Translations under genes and position numbers: made by a program
Assembly: GCA_963971535.1 (NCBI GenBank)
Contig: OZ020598.1
Location: 86,944,185-87,008,184, forward strand
Reading direction: 5' to 3'
From: Notolepis coatsorum
Lineage: Eukaryota; Chordata; Actinopteri; Aulopiformes; Paralepididae
Length of the DNA: 64,000 nt
Shown: one piece after another, positions 1-41,754 of the stretch
Layout: every line of letters starts with the position of its first letter
How positions within the stretch are numbered: position 1 is the stretch's first letter
The notes under the pieces: model-generated
Told to the model about the DNA's origin: nothing
Seen by the model: only the letters and a program-made list of their open reading frames with translations
Database searches by the model: none

Positions 1-270
1 TCAGAAAGTGTCGGGGGCAGCGTGAGCCTCCCACGCGTTACTCCTCGCCACTGAGAGATCGAGCTGCGCAGGTGAAAAGATGCGACTGCTGTTACCTCAA
101 GTACCGGAGGGGACTTGTGCCATGTATGACTTAGTCCACATTGCAGCCGGCTTGTGGGAGGCAAGAAACAGCGTCCGTGACAGGGGAGGGTTGAATTGGA
201 TGATACGAAATTGGGATGGGAGAGAATATAGAAAATGGGAGAAAAAAGTGGATAAAAAAAAAAAGAAACT
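1..270 (+). mobile_element. SINE, 3' part of the ~470-bp tRNA-derived family
   Basis: The segment carries the body seen in fuller copies: GTGAGCCTCCCACGCGTTAC, the GGTGAAAAGATGCGAC block, the GGGATGGGAGA block and an A-rich tail at about 250-268. The 5' portion lies beyond the window edge or is missing. Confidence 0.75.
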
Positions 271-280
271 CAGAACCTCT

Positions 281-790
281 CCAGAACCCGGTCTATGGGT
301 CGGCTGCTTCAAACGCCGCTGAGACTGAGAGGACAGTGAGGTCGGAGGCACAAAAACATAAACAAACTTAGAATACAATAGAATAATATCATGTAGATCT
401 TTCTAGAACCACATTTCTGGGTCGTTGCTTCATACGCTGCTGAGAGGATGGGCTCCAAGGCCAGAAATACATTTAATTATTTTTCTATTGTAATTATTTG
501 AAGCTATAAATATATACCAAATGTCTATCAGCCTGTTAATCAAGTTGGAGTCCTGATGACCTGACGTACAGTAAGCCGTCTGACGAGCACACGGAATGTG
601 ACCCATTACAAAAGGGAAAATCCACCCTAAAATACAATTTGCATTATGTTGCAACACTGTATGGCTCCGTTTTGATTTGTGAATATGGAACTATGGTCTC
701 CCCTTAAGCTGAAGACCAGAGAGACAAGACTCTAGTGATGATGTCATCAAGAGACTAGTCCTGGAGCTGTTCTGTAGACAGTGAATAGTG
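281..790. other. intergenic or intronic sequence without recognised features
   Basis: No exon matching the expected SH3-coding part of arhgef37 and no repeat family I recognise were seen here. Confidence 0.5.
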
Positions 791-802
791 GAACAACTCC
801 CA

Positions 803-1855
803 GGGCACTGTGACAGTAACCATGGTGATTTAACTGGGATATGAGGACACTGTGACAGTAACCATGGTGATTTAACTGGGATATGAGGACACTGTGACAG
901 TAACCATGGTGATTTAACTGGGATATGAGGACACTATGACAGTAACCATGGTGATTTAACTGGGATATGAGGACACTATGACAGTAACCATGGTGATTTA
1001 ACTGGGATATGAGGACACTATGACAGTAACCATGGTGATTTAACTGGGATATGAGGACACTGTGACAGTAACCATGGTGATCTTACTGGGATATGAGGAC
1101 ACTATGACAGTAACCATGGTGATTTAACTGGGATATGAGGACACTATGACAGTAACCATGGTGATCTTACTGGGATATGAGGACACTATGACAGTAACCA
1201 TGGTGATTTAACTGGGATATGAGGACACTATGACAGTAACCATGGTGATTTAACTGGGATATGAGGACACTATGACAGTAACCATGGTGATTTAACTGGG
1301 ATATGAGGACACTATGACAGTAACCATGGTGATTTAACTGGGATATGAGGACACTGTGACAGTAACCATGGTGATTTAACTGGGATATGAGGACACTATG
1401 ACAGTAACCATGGTGATTTAACTGGGATATGAGGACACTATGACAGTAACCATGGTGATTTAACTGGGATATGAGGACACTATGACAGTAACCATGGTGA
1501 TTTAACTGGGATATGAGGACACTATGACAGTAACCATGGTGATTTTACTGGGATATGAGGACACTATGACAGTAACCATGGTGATTTAACTGGGATATGA
1601 GGACACTGTGACAGTAACCATGGTGATTTAACTGGGATATGAGGACACTATGACAGTAACCATGGTGATTTTACTGGGATATGAGGACACTATGACAGTA
1701 ACCATGGTGATTTTACTGGGATATACGAGGACACTATGACAGTAACCATGGTGATCTTACTGGGATATGAGGACACTATGACAGTAACCATGGTGATTTT
1801 ACTGGGATATACGAGGACACTATGACAGTAACCATGGTGATTATAATGGGATATG
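803..1855 (+). repeat. minisatellite, 42-bp unit, about 25 copies
   Basis: Tandem units of the form ACAGTAACCATGGTGATTTA plus CTGGGATATGAGGACACTRTG. The unit varies mainly at one R (G/A) position and at TTTAAC/CTTAC/TTTTAC, with ATACGAGG variants near the right end. The region is non-coding. Confidence 0.95.
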
Positions 1856-2263
1856 GGCACATTTTCAGATTCAGAGCTGTAAGCCCTAGATTTAAATAAA
1901 ACCCATTTGAATGTAACAGTTCAAACGAGAATTCTATGAGTTGGTCACTAATTAATTGTGTCATTCACTGTCCAAGTGATATAGCACAATGTAAAATTCT
2001 GTTTTAGGGTGGATTTTCCTTTTAGGACTTACAAATATGCAGTCAAACCCGAAACACAGGCTACGTACGGTGACACCTGTTTCAGTGGAGGTGTGTTGGT
2101 TTAAACACATGACTTCCTGCTTTCCCTCTTGGAAAAGGACACCTGACTCAACAAGACTGTGACCAAAATGATTAAAGGTGACGCGTGTAACACTTTCACA
2201 CGACGACACAGCTGTCACAGCTGTTAAAGCTGTTAAAAGCAGCTCAAAGATCCTACAGAAGTG

Positions 2264-2715
2264 CTGGGTGGCGCAGCGGACTAAGCGCTCGTCACCAATG
2301 CGAGAGACACTGGTATCGAATCCGGCTGTCAGCGTTGCCTCCGGCTTGGCCGGCCGTCATACTGGCTCAATTGGCAGAGTCAGCGGGAGGGAAGCCGGTG
2401 GAGTGGTATTCTGGTCATTGTAAACAGCGACTCCTACAGGTCGGTCAGGGCGCCTGCACAGCAAGGGAGGGAGATGGTGAGGGTAGTGTGACCTCCCACA
2501 CGTTACACCTCACCAATGAGAGTCTGCGCTGGCAGGTGAAAAGATGCTGCTGGCTGTGTCCTATGTCTCGGAGGAAGCATCTGATAGACTTCAGGGCTCC
2601 CTAGACCGACCAGTGGGGGGCACATGCGAGCAACAACCAGGAAGGGGAGGGGGGAATTGGCATAACGACAAAAAATTGGGATGGGAGAAAAACACAGAAA
2701 AACAGGAGGAGAGGC
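2264..2715 (+). mobile_element. tRNA-derived SINE, full-length copy (about 450 bp)
   Basis: The head GGGTGGCGCAGCGGACTAAG resembles a tRNA A box, with a B-box-like GGTATCGAATCC about 40 bp on. A conserved non-tRNA body follows (GTCGGTCAGGGCGCCTGCAC; GGTGAAAAGATGC), ending in an A-rich tail. Full or partial members also lie at 1-270, 2716-3815, 18921-19385, 25221-25730 and 34103-34600. Confidence 0.85.
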
Positions 2716-3815
2716 GGCTGGGTGGCGCAGCGGACATTGCACTCGTCACCAACGCAAGAGACACCGGGTTCAAATCCGGCTGTCGGCGTTGCCTCCGGCT
2801 TGGGCCGGCCGTCATACTGGCTCCATTGGCAGAGTCAGCAGGTGGAAGTCGATGGGTGGTAATCTGGACGTTGTGGACAGCGACTCCTACAGAGAATCAT
2901 TAAAGACTCCAGTCACCCGAACAACTGCCTCTTTGAACTGCTGCGGTCAGGCAAGCGATACCGGAGTCTCAAGGCGAGCACAGAAAGACTCAGAAGAAGC
3001 TTCTATCCCCAGGCCATCAGGCTGCTAAACGAACAATGAATGAACACTACACAACAACAACCACCAAACGCACATAGCACACACATCCACACGCACACAC
3101 TCACTTTAAACAAACACACTGTAGCACCCACTCCACACACTTTATAGCACACACCCACTTTAAACAAACACACTGTAGCAGTGTAGCACCCACTCCCCAC
3201 ACTTTATATTTATTGATGAAGGATTGCACTACAACTCGTACACCTTACTGTAAATTGTACCTAAAATTATACCTCATCCCATTTCTGCTTTGCACTAGAT
3301 AGTACTGTACATTAGTACACTGCATAGTATTGTATATTATATGGTAACTCAGAACATTGTACATATGTCTATACCGAACACTGTGACCTCATTTTTCTTC
3401 TTCTAAATTACATGCTATATTATGTTATTTGATACTATCTTGTCTAGCACAGTCTCTGGAGCGTAACAGTAAGAAGCATTTTGTATGAAAGTATTCTGTA
3501 CTTCTGTATGACAACTATTAAAGAACTTGAGATCGACGCCTGCACAGCAGAGACAGGAAATGGCGGGGGTAGTGTGAGCCTCCCACATGTTACACCTCGC
3601 CAATGAGAGTCCGTGCTGGCAGGTGAAAAGATGCGACAGGCTGCCTCCTCGTGTACTGGAGGGGACACGTGATGCAAGGCTTCTATCCTCCCTACGACCG
3701 ACCTGTGGGGGGCATATGCGAGCAACGTTCAAGACAGGGGAGGGGAGAATTGGAAACAGCGAAATTGGGATGGGAGAAAAATGGAAAAACAAGGAGAAAA
3801 AGTGAAGAAAAAAAA
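2716..3815 (+). mobile_element. SINE split by a LINE 3' fragment
   Basis: SINE head 2716-2887 (B box GGGTTCAAATCCGG) stops at GCGACTCCTACAG. SINE body and tail resume at about 3531 (CGCCTGCACAGC) and run to 3815. Between them sits a LINE 3' end (2888-3530). About 10 bp of the SINE present in the 2264 copy are absent at the junction. Confidence 0.8.
2888..3530 (+). mobile_element. 5'-truncated Rex1/CR1-type LINE 3' end
   Basis: It begins in the last coding part (RIIKDSSHPNNCLFELLRSG-like reading), then a 3' UTR and a tail ending AAGAACTTGAGATC. It is nearly identical to 8225-8960 except for small indels. Confidence 0.8.
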
Positions 3816-3939
3816 AAGATCCCACAGAAGACACAGACCAGTAGATTCTCTAGAACATGCCCTTTAGATCCGACTGAAGATCCTCGACAAAGACTCTAGT
3901 ATGAGACATGTGGATACTATTTGACAGCAAGAAGGGGGG

Positions 3940-4130
3940 GGGGGGTGCACAAAGACTTGAAGACACCCACATGCATGTGCAGTCATACACACACACACAC
4001 ACATACATACATAGAGGCATGCATACACCCCACCCCCCCCAATGTTCCCTAGCAACAGCCACCACCGACTCCTGAATGAACAACAGCAACATCTCTAACA
4101 ACAACAGCAACAACAACAACAACAAGACTG
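3940..4130. repeat. mixed simple repeats beside exon 10
   Basis: A G run at 3937-3946, (CA)n about 3989-4004, a C run around 4034 and a CAACAACAA tract 4098-4123. All lie 3' of exon 10 on the transcribed strand. Confidence 0.8.
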
Positions 4131-4155
4131 AGCCTCTTCTCTCTGAGATGCCAAC

Positions 4156-33671
<29,516 letters not shown>

Positions 33672-33685
33672 GTCGGAGGAGATCT

Positions 33686-33686
<1 letters not shown>

Positions 33687-33781
<95 letters not shown>
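33687..33781 (+). repeat. (GA)n microsatellite forming the exon 1 acceptor tract
   Basis: Pure GA for about 95 bp. On the minus strand (CT)n ends in CAG directly before the exon carrying the start codon. Confidence 0.95.
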
Positions 33782-33784
<3 letters not shown>

Positions 33785-34102
33785 TAGTCAGTGTCGTGTC
33801 ATCTGCAAATAACACCTTTGACACGTAATGAATGCGGATCATGAAATGTACTCTTTTATCCACGGCTCACCGTAGCCGGACAGTTTTTTGGAATAGAGGA
33901 GAACCTCAATTAAAGTGTTGTTTCGTTTATGCACATGCAAGGCCATTAATAAAATATTATTGATTCATACCTTGTTTATGCAACTGAACTAATGTAATTA
34001 TATATTTCTACATTCTCTTTCTATTTCACACACACACATTGTCAAACTACGTTAGTCACTTGGTTTGGAGTAAGAAAACAAGATAGTAAGTCATTGCAAG
34101 TG

Positions 34103-34600
34103 CTCTCTTGTACACACTTTTTTTGTATCCACTTTTTCTCCTTATTTTCTATTTTTCTCCAATCCCCAATTTCGTATTTTCCAATTCTTCCCTCCCCTGT
34201 CTCGAACGTTGCTAGACTATGCCTCCCACTGGTCGGCTGTAGTGAGGACAGAAGCCTTGCATCACGTGTCCCCTCCGGTACACGAGGAGGCAGCCTGTCG
34301 CATCTTTTCACCGCAGCAGCTCGAACTCTCAGTGGCGAGGAGTAACGCGTGGGAGGCTCACGCTGCCCCCGATACTTCCTGCTTCCGCCTCACCGGCGTC
34401 ACCCAACCGACCTGTTGGAGTCGCTGTCCACAACGTCCAATCCCCACCCAACGGCTTTCCCACCCTCTAACACTTGCCAATTGTGTTAGTATGACGGCCG
34501 GGCAAGCTGGTAGCAACGCCGAGAGCTGGGCTCGATACCAGCGTCTCCTGCGTTAGTGGCGAGCGCCTTGCCCACTGCGCCACTCAGCCGGCCCTTGTAC
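34103..34600 (-). mobile_element. tRNA-derived SINE (same family as 2264-2715), full copy
   Basis: On the minus strand: GGCTGAGTGGCGCAGTGGGC, B-box-like GGTATCGAGCCC, then TCGGTTGGGTGACGCCGG, the GGTGAAAAGATGCGACAGG block and an A-rich tail at the low-coordinate end. Confidence 0.85.
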
Positions 34601-35224
34601 ACACTCTCTCACACACATAGACACACACACATTCCTATACACATGCTCAAAGTTTATGTCCTTGTATTGGTCACTCTGGTAGATTATGTACCTGTAAGGT
34701 ACAGTATATAAGCTGGTTGATGGCCAAAGATGTTGCATCATCTTCCCCTGATGCATCAGTAATGGACCTTTTGTAATTGTCACAAGATTTTAGTAAAGAT
34801 TGGTCAAATTGAAATTGTCTGGATATCTTTTATTCAAATCTCAACCCACTGAACTAGATTTAATAATATTTTTTGAAAGACATTTCTCTTGGGTTTTCTC
34901 CTACAGATGGAAGGCAAGCTGCCGAAGTGGCTGGCAGAGTAGACAAACTGGAATGTACCAGGGTGGCAGCTCGTGTTAATTTCTCACCCGGGATGAACAG
35001 AAGGACTGACAGAGACGAAGGGAGATAACAGTTCTATTACAGCACTGTAACTCCTGCATACTAGGGGAGGGCCAACCAGTCCTGGTCGACGAAGACCAAA
35101 CAAACGGCTTAAACAACTGACTGACTATAAGGAGGCAGCCCTATTAGTATGCCTTAGGGGCCATGAGGTAGTACAGCTATTCAGCAAAGTCACTCTGGTC
35201 TATTGGACGGGATCCAGCTGTGGC

Positions 35225-35520
35225 CTGGGCCCTGTGGGACGGGGGAGAGACAGGGGGGAGAGGCTAGTACCGCACTGCTAGCTATGTGGGACAGGGGGAG
35301 ACAGGGGAGAGACAGGGGGGAGAGGCTAGTACCGCACTGCTAGCTATGTGGGACAGGGGGAGACAGGGGAGAGACAGGGGGGAGCGGCTAGTACCGCACT
35401 GCTAGCTATGTGGGACAGGGGGAGACAGGGGAGAGACAGGGGGGAGCGGCTAGTACCGCACTGCTAGCTATGTGGGACAGGGGGAGATGGGGGAGACGGC
35501 TCTTACCGCACTGCTAGCTA
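35225..35520 (+). repeat. ~62-bp minisatellite, about 4-5 copies
   Basis: Unit GGGACAGGGGGAGACAGGGG, AGAGACAGGGGGGAGMGGCT, AGTACCGCACTGCTAGCTAT, GT. The G-rich strand is plus. Confidence 0.9.
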
Positions 35521-36740
35521 TAGAGACAGCATAGGGTGATCAATAAAAGCAACAATCAACAGTCAGGGAGACATTGATGGGATTACAGCGACAGGCCCTT
35601 GGAAAACTCCCCCACCAGCGCTGACAGACACACGATAATTATTGTATTTGTAAGATAATCGTCGTATTTGTAAGATAACTATTGTATTTGTAAGATAATT
35701 ATCGTATTTGTAAGATAATTTTGCCCTCTTTGATGATGTATGATCAATAATGCCAAAAGTCCCCTAATGTATGATAATTTTATCATTTTGTGACCTTTAG
35801 TATTAGTAGTTTCAATCAGTTATTCACTTCTCCTTTGCCTAAGGACAAAGTAATTTTAGTTCCTACCAGTCATTGTTTAGGGGGGGGGGGGGGGGGGGCG
35901 CACTTGTGTAACTGAAATCACAGACACAGTAGCCTATGAAGATCGCACCACGGCTATGTGGAACTTGAGCTGATAATGTAAGCATGTTATTAATTAAATT
36001 TCCATGTATGACTCTTGGGTATGACTTGCAAACGATCATTTCCTTCTCTTACTTCTCTGGTGCGATACTTTTCCCATCAGGCCGTCCCCCACCCTGCAAA
36101 CTAGTATTTATATTCTATCTATCCCAGTGGTTCTCAAACGGAGGTCCAGGGACCTGAGGTGTAGCCGAGCGGTCCCCTGACTACTAGTAATCTGCTGCAG
36201 AAACAGGCTGTTTTTTTGGTATTTGTTTTAATGCAAGCGATGAAGCGAGCCCTTAAGAAGACAGCAACCAGTTTGAGAAGTTGCCGATATATCCTGTCCT
36301 GTATCAGTGCTGTAGGATTCTCTGAAACAATTCCTCCAGGTGTGTGTGCCGTAGCAGAGCAGAACTTCTTCCTGGGACCACATCTGTATATTGAGAGGAT
36401 AGTATATATGGCCGGCTACTAGTCGAGTTGTGGATCATCCAATAGTTGTAAAACGCTCATCACAGCACGACCCATGTGTTAAGGTTTCAAACCGTGCCCT
36501 GGCGCTCGCTTAGCCAAACTCATGGCCAACTGTTTGGAAACAACAGAGACGCTCTGTATTGCCTACACCACATGTAGGAATTGGCCTAATCAATCACGTT
36601 TTTATTCATATAGCGCAAGAGTTATACGCAATGGGCTTCACACAGACATCTAAAGAAGACGTTCAAACGGAACTACAGGATCAGTGATAATGTGAAAACT
36701 GAAAACAGATGAACCCGTGGGCTTTGAGGAATACAAATTA
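35521..36740. other. flanking sequence; short TTGTAAGATAAT repeats and a G run
   Basis: TATTTGTAAGATAAT units at 35640-35720 and a 19-G run at 35880-35898. CAGTGGTTCTCAAACGGAGG at about 36125 resembles one hAT end, but no partner was found. Confidence 0.5.
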
Positions 36741-36744
36741 TGGC

Positions 36745-36890
36745 TGGGTTATCGTCCACATAGACAAAACATTATGGCTGGGTTATCGTCCACATAGACA
36801 AAACATTATGGCTGGGTTATCGTCCACATAGACAAAACATTATGGCTGGGTTATCGTCCACATAGACAAAACATTATGGCTGGGTTATCG
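36745..36890 (+). repeat. 34-bp minisatellite, about 4.3 copies
   Basis: Unit GGCTGGGTTATCGTCCACAT, AGACAAAACATTAT, with near-identical copies. Confidence 0.95.
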
Positions 36891-37949
36891 CTTCGATTTC
36901 ATCACACATCCACTGCAAAGTTCAGATTAAAAAAGATTGATCTTGGGATGTCAAGAACTGACTCGATTCATATGCTCAATGTTTTCCAGACTTTGTTCCT
37001 GGACCTACTTATAACATGCTTGTCTGTGTGTGCATTGTGGTCTTTTTAACCACATTACACCCAGGAGTAGAAGCTAGACACAAGAGAGAAGGCGCTGGGC
37101 CCTGGGCTGTATTGTTGCTTCTCCACTCGCATGCCGGGAAGAGAATGTATTGTCATGTGGGTTCTCTGAGCTGGAAACAGCATGTGTTCAGCATGAGGGG
37201 AGCCCTGCAAGCCGCTTAAAGAGCTCAGCATTGCTGCTGCTCAGACAATTAGCTTTGAGACGGCTTAATTTAACTCATTCGGTGGGTTTTAAGTGCAAAC
37301 GGCAAAGACAAGTCTATTTCTGGGCAGAGTTATTTAACTGAAATAGTGAGACTTCTTACAGGTTTTTTTAGACGGCTGAATTTGACATGTTTGGTAGATT
37401 TAAGTGGGAAACGTACAAAAAGTGAGTTATTCCTCTGTGGAATCTGTGCACGCTTCTTAAAAAGGGGCTACGGTTGCTGCCACACAGTAGCTTGAAGATG
37501 GTTCTATTCATCTTGTTTGGTAAAAAGGGGCAAACTGCTATATTCCGTTCTTTACTAATAATGCAACAAGTCATTTCACCTGTCCCCTTTTCATCCAACC
37601 AAAAGGCTCCGGGGCTTCAATCAATCAACAAATCAATCAATCACTATGCAAAGGTTACCAAGGCAAAGTTTCAGTTTCTCTTATCTACCCATAGGCAGGC
37701 ACACACACACACACACACACAAGTCAAAACAACCGCAGGAGAGATAACTAGTTGCCAGCGGTTGAGCTGCCCAAACATACGACTCGTAATTAGAAACCCT
37801 ACCATAACAAACCGATTAAATCAGACCGGTGCACCAGATCTCCCCGGTGAACACTTTGTCCCGTCAGCTCCCAGAGCCGCGGCTCCCTCGCCACTGTCCA
37901 CCGTTTGAGTGCTTATTATAAACCCGCTATGAGATCATAATATCATTAC

Positions 37950-38202
37950 CTTGTGCAGAATCCCTGATTCAGCTGCGGTGGACCTCGGTCTCTCTTCCTC
38001 TCTCTCTCTCTCCCTCTCCCTCTCTTTCTCTTGTGCCGTGTGTCCCAACACTAGTGCAGAATCTGGTGCAGTAGAGAGGAAGCCTGCCTGGCAGACAGAC
38101 AAAAAGCACACACACACACACACTGCTGTAACTTTCTCCAATGACTCACAAACAGCAGCCTACTGCTGGGCCTCATGTGGGGGGTGTGTGAGTGAAGTGA
38201 GT

Positions 38203-38273
<71 letters not shown>

Positions 38274-38279
38274 GTGTGT

Positions 38280-38375
<96 letters not shown>

Positions 38376-38665
38376 GTGTGTAAGAGTTTGTGAGTGTGTG
38401 TGGAAGGGGGATGGGTGTGGAAATAACAGGGAAAGAAGGGTCAGCAAGCTGTTTTGTAGAGGGAGGAGAGTGGGGAGGAGGGAGGGGTGCTTTGACATGC
38501 GCACATTCACGCACACACACACACACACACACACTCACACACTGCTGAATAAGCTTATTGACTGCAGCAGCCGGCGTGAAGGGGAGGGGAAGTGACGCCT
38601 GCTCAGAGCATATCTGATTGGTCAGCGAGCCGGCAATCTAGAGCACTGAACCAATCAGAAGAGAG
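37950..38665 (-). promoter_or_regulatory. candidate upstream first exon/promoter region for arhgef37 (weak)
   Basis: Exon 1 begins after a splice acceptor, so an upstream non-coding exon is expected at higher coordinates. At 37950 the minus strand has AAG|GTAATG, a good donor. At 38609-38660 there are two CCAAT-type boxes in opposite orientation (ATTGGTCAG and CCAATCAG) within GC-rich sequence. A (TG)n tract of about 180 bp lies between them. This is inference from short motifs only; other upstream sites are possible. Confidence 0.2.
38203..38395 (+). repeat. (TG)n microsatellite, about 180 bp
   Basis: Long TG tract with a few CG and AG interruptions; a Z-DNA-prone sequence type. Confidence 0.97.
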
Positions 38666-38934
38666 ACTTGAGAGACGGCGGCCAACAGAGGAACAGAGAG
38701 TTAAAGGAGATGGATGTTTTCTTCCTGGCAGGAAACAGAAGCACCGTGGGGGGCTTCCTCCTCCACCCATCCTATTCCAATTGCCATGTAATTGTATTGG
38801 ATTTTCCGGGCTGACATCGTTTCAGAATGAGTGGGACAATGTTTTATAGCGTCTAGAAGTTTCAACTGTTCAGGAATAACAGTTTCCACACGTTTCTTAT
38901 TGAGAGAAAGTAAGGGTATGGTAATGGCAAGTAG

Positions 38935-39092
38935 TTATGTATATCCCGGACCGTATTTTATTCTTTATATTATTATTCATATTTTAGTCTTATCGACTAC
39001 CTAAATGTTTATTGTTTGCTCTGAGCGATCTGTAGTGCCGAATTTCCCTCGGGATAAATAAGGGATTTCTATTCTATTCTATTCTATTAACA
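38935..39092 (+). mobile_element. LINE 3' end with (TATTC)n tail
   Basis: ATGTATATCCCGGACCGTAT, GACTACCTAAATGTTTATTG and GGGATAAATAAGGGATTTCT, then TATTCTATTCTATTC. Confidence 0.65.
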
Positions 39093-39924
39093 GTGACGTG
39101 AATTACACTGTGAGAAAACGGCGTTTCAGTCAGTGTTGGACAAGAGGATGAGTACTCCTTTTGTAAATAAAGAAGTGTGTTAGAAAGACCCAGTATTTAT
39201 TCATCTGTATATCCTATGTACAGCAAAAATATCCCTTCCACTCCTGCAAATACTCTTGTCTATTCCATTTATTACGCTCCTATTACTAATTCTGTATAGA
39301 TTCTAGTCTCAGATTATATTTTTGATCCTGCATTTGCACAATAGCTCACAACACTTCTTTAAAAAATACACTTACACCAAATACATTTAAATACAATTTC
39401 GATTTAAATGTTTTATTTCTACATTTATTTTTGTATAATGAAAACGTTTAGGGGTCAGAATCAGTATTTGCCGTCAAGACGGTATCAGTGCAAACCTACC
39501 TGCTCTGTGAGTAAACACTGGGAGCTGCAGCCGTTTGCTCCAGCTGGATCAAATACAGCTCAACAGAACTCTGGCTGACATTTAACACATTCTCTGCCAG
39601 TACTAAAGTCTATGGAGATGTTCACCTTCTTTGCAGGGCCATAACTTTTTAAATTGTATTGCTAAATTGACATTACTATGGCCCATTCAACATCGATTAG
39701 CTATCGTTCAGGATGTAGGAACGTTTTACTTTTTCATTCATACGAAAATACCGTCTAGAGTATAAATATGCTTTTATCGTTTTCTGCAGTATTTCCTAGA
39801 ACGTGAGATATAGACATAAATGCATATATTAGATTATCAAATGGCGTTTGATACCGATCAACGTTATATAAAAAATTTCAACTGTACATGGTCCTAAGCG
39901 TTATGACTGATCATCCGCGGGTGA

Positions 39925-39955
<31 letters not shown>

Positions 39956-40970
39956 TCGTTTATAATTCCGTGACCGACGTTAAATGATTTATGTAGTATG
40001 GGTGATATATAGATCAGAGCAGTTTGTATCGAAAATGATGAAGAAAAACGCTGAAACTCACGGCAGCTTCCTCGTAGCATTGAGCGATGAGAGTGGAGCA
40101 AACAGATCCCAGTTATGTGATGTGGATCGATGCGATCCAGTTCCGGTTTGTATAATACTAATATACGCCCAAATCATGTGGATTATTGAGTTATGGCAAA
40201 GATTCATATCCACGTGTGTGTCTTGAGTCCAGGGACGATAAACGAGTGGCCGGACGGAATAGGGAGACGCACCGGTATCACAAGAGATCCACTTCCGGTT
40301 GCAACTGGCCAATCAGCCACCAGGTGGCAGTATTGAAGCGTTGCAGAGTTGTGATGGCTCCCGCAGCATATGACAAGGCTCTGTGAGTGAAATATGAATA
40401 CCATGATGAAAATATGAAATATGAACTTGAAACACGTCGTACGCCGTTATTGGCAGAATTCGCATGAACTTGACACCCGTCGTACGACATGAATGGCGCA
40501 GGATGTGTTAAAGATCCCATGCAGATGAATTTGAAACCCTTAAAAAATCGATGGTATGAACTATTTTGAACATAATTTGTATATATATATATATGGATTT
40601 TTCCCACCAAAATGTTTAATAAACTATAAAAATTTCTTAGCAGCATTTCTACACCTTTACCCTCACTGAGAACACAAGGATCTATGAATATGCAAATTAA
40701 CAACAAGCCCTCATTGATATTTACCAGGAATTACAAGTCGGCAGCTTATATTCTTTCAAGACATGTCAATACCTACTCAGCTTTCCGTGTAGCTGAAGCT
40801 AAAAGGTGTAAAGTTACGACATATTGGTGTATGATAGGATCGACCAATTAGTGACATCACAAATGCAACTCAGATTTCAGGGAAGAACTCTCCCTTCAGA
40901 GGATTGCACAACAAACAACAACCTGTATAGTCAAAGTCATGCCTCCAATATGAGTTAGACACAAAAAAAA
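39093..40970. other. intergenic sequence without recognised features; 26-G run at 39930-39955
   Basis: No gene or repeat family recognised apart from the G homopolymer. Confidence 0.5.
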
Positions 40971-40971
40971 C

Positions 40972-41754
40972 TAGTGCTGTCAGGCGATTAAAAAAATGTA
41001 TCTAATTAATTACAGGATTTGTAGTTAATTAATCTAATTAATCGCATTTTAATCGCATAACCATGCCTGAAATTCTATATTCTATAATCATATTTCCAAT
41101 TGCATGTGTCCAGATGGCAGAATTCAGTACTGTATCTACAAAACCTTCTGTTTAATCATCTTCCATCTATTAATTTGCTTAGATTTCTCAGGTCTGGTCA
41201 ATTTGAGCATGGTGTTATTCACAGTCAAAGATAAAAAAAAAATGTATTGATATTCTCATTTGGTTCATTACAATTGACCCACGCAGATTGATTGATTGAA
41301 TGAAAATGTTATTAACAGATTGCAGAATGGGTACAATACAGTACGGCTCAATACACACAATTGTTAAGGGCATGCAGACCAGAGAAAGACTTTCGTCTTG
41401 TTTACATCAGGGTCCCCCATTTTCAATTCATAATGAATTGTAAGTAAGGGTGCAACTTGCACCGTGCAATCCATTCTTTGTGGATCTAGCCCACAGTATT
41501 TCTGACACTGGGAATACATTCCCTGAGATTCATAGATGTCCCTAGAATCAGATACCAAGAACATGCAAATGGACCATGTTAAAAAAAGTCTGTAAATGTG
41601 TATTCTACAATTAATGAGATACAAAAAAAAGAATAAAAAAAAGAATATTATAAAAAAAAAAAAAAATTGTAATTAATTTTGAGTTAATTTTCATAACGCA
41701 ATAATTTGCTGTGTAATTAATTAATCTAATTAACGCGATAAACTGACAGCCCTA
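40972..41754. mobile_element. non-autonomous hAT-type element, 0.78 kb
   Basis: Ends TAGTGCTGTCAGGCGATTAA (left) and TAGGGCTGTCAGTTTATCGC (right, complement). Interior ends are rich in TAATTAATCTAATTAA. Flanking 8-bp AAAAAAAC at 40964-40971 and 41755-41762 fit hAT target duplication. It contains a short LINE 3' end (41282-41435) shared with 22518 and 53086. Confidence 0.8.

Noticed and set aside
803-1855. Regular repeats that could suggest a CRISPR array
   Set aside because: Units abut directly with no unique spacers; it is an ordinary minisatellite in a eukaryotic genome.
1-4155. SH3-coding exons of arhgef37
   Set aside because: Searched by eye on the minus strand for SH3-like motifs; none found, so they are assumed to lie outside the window.
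36125-36160. hAT end with CAGTGGTTCTCAAAC
   Set aside because: No matching opposite terminus or target duplication was found nearby, so an element cannot be delimited.
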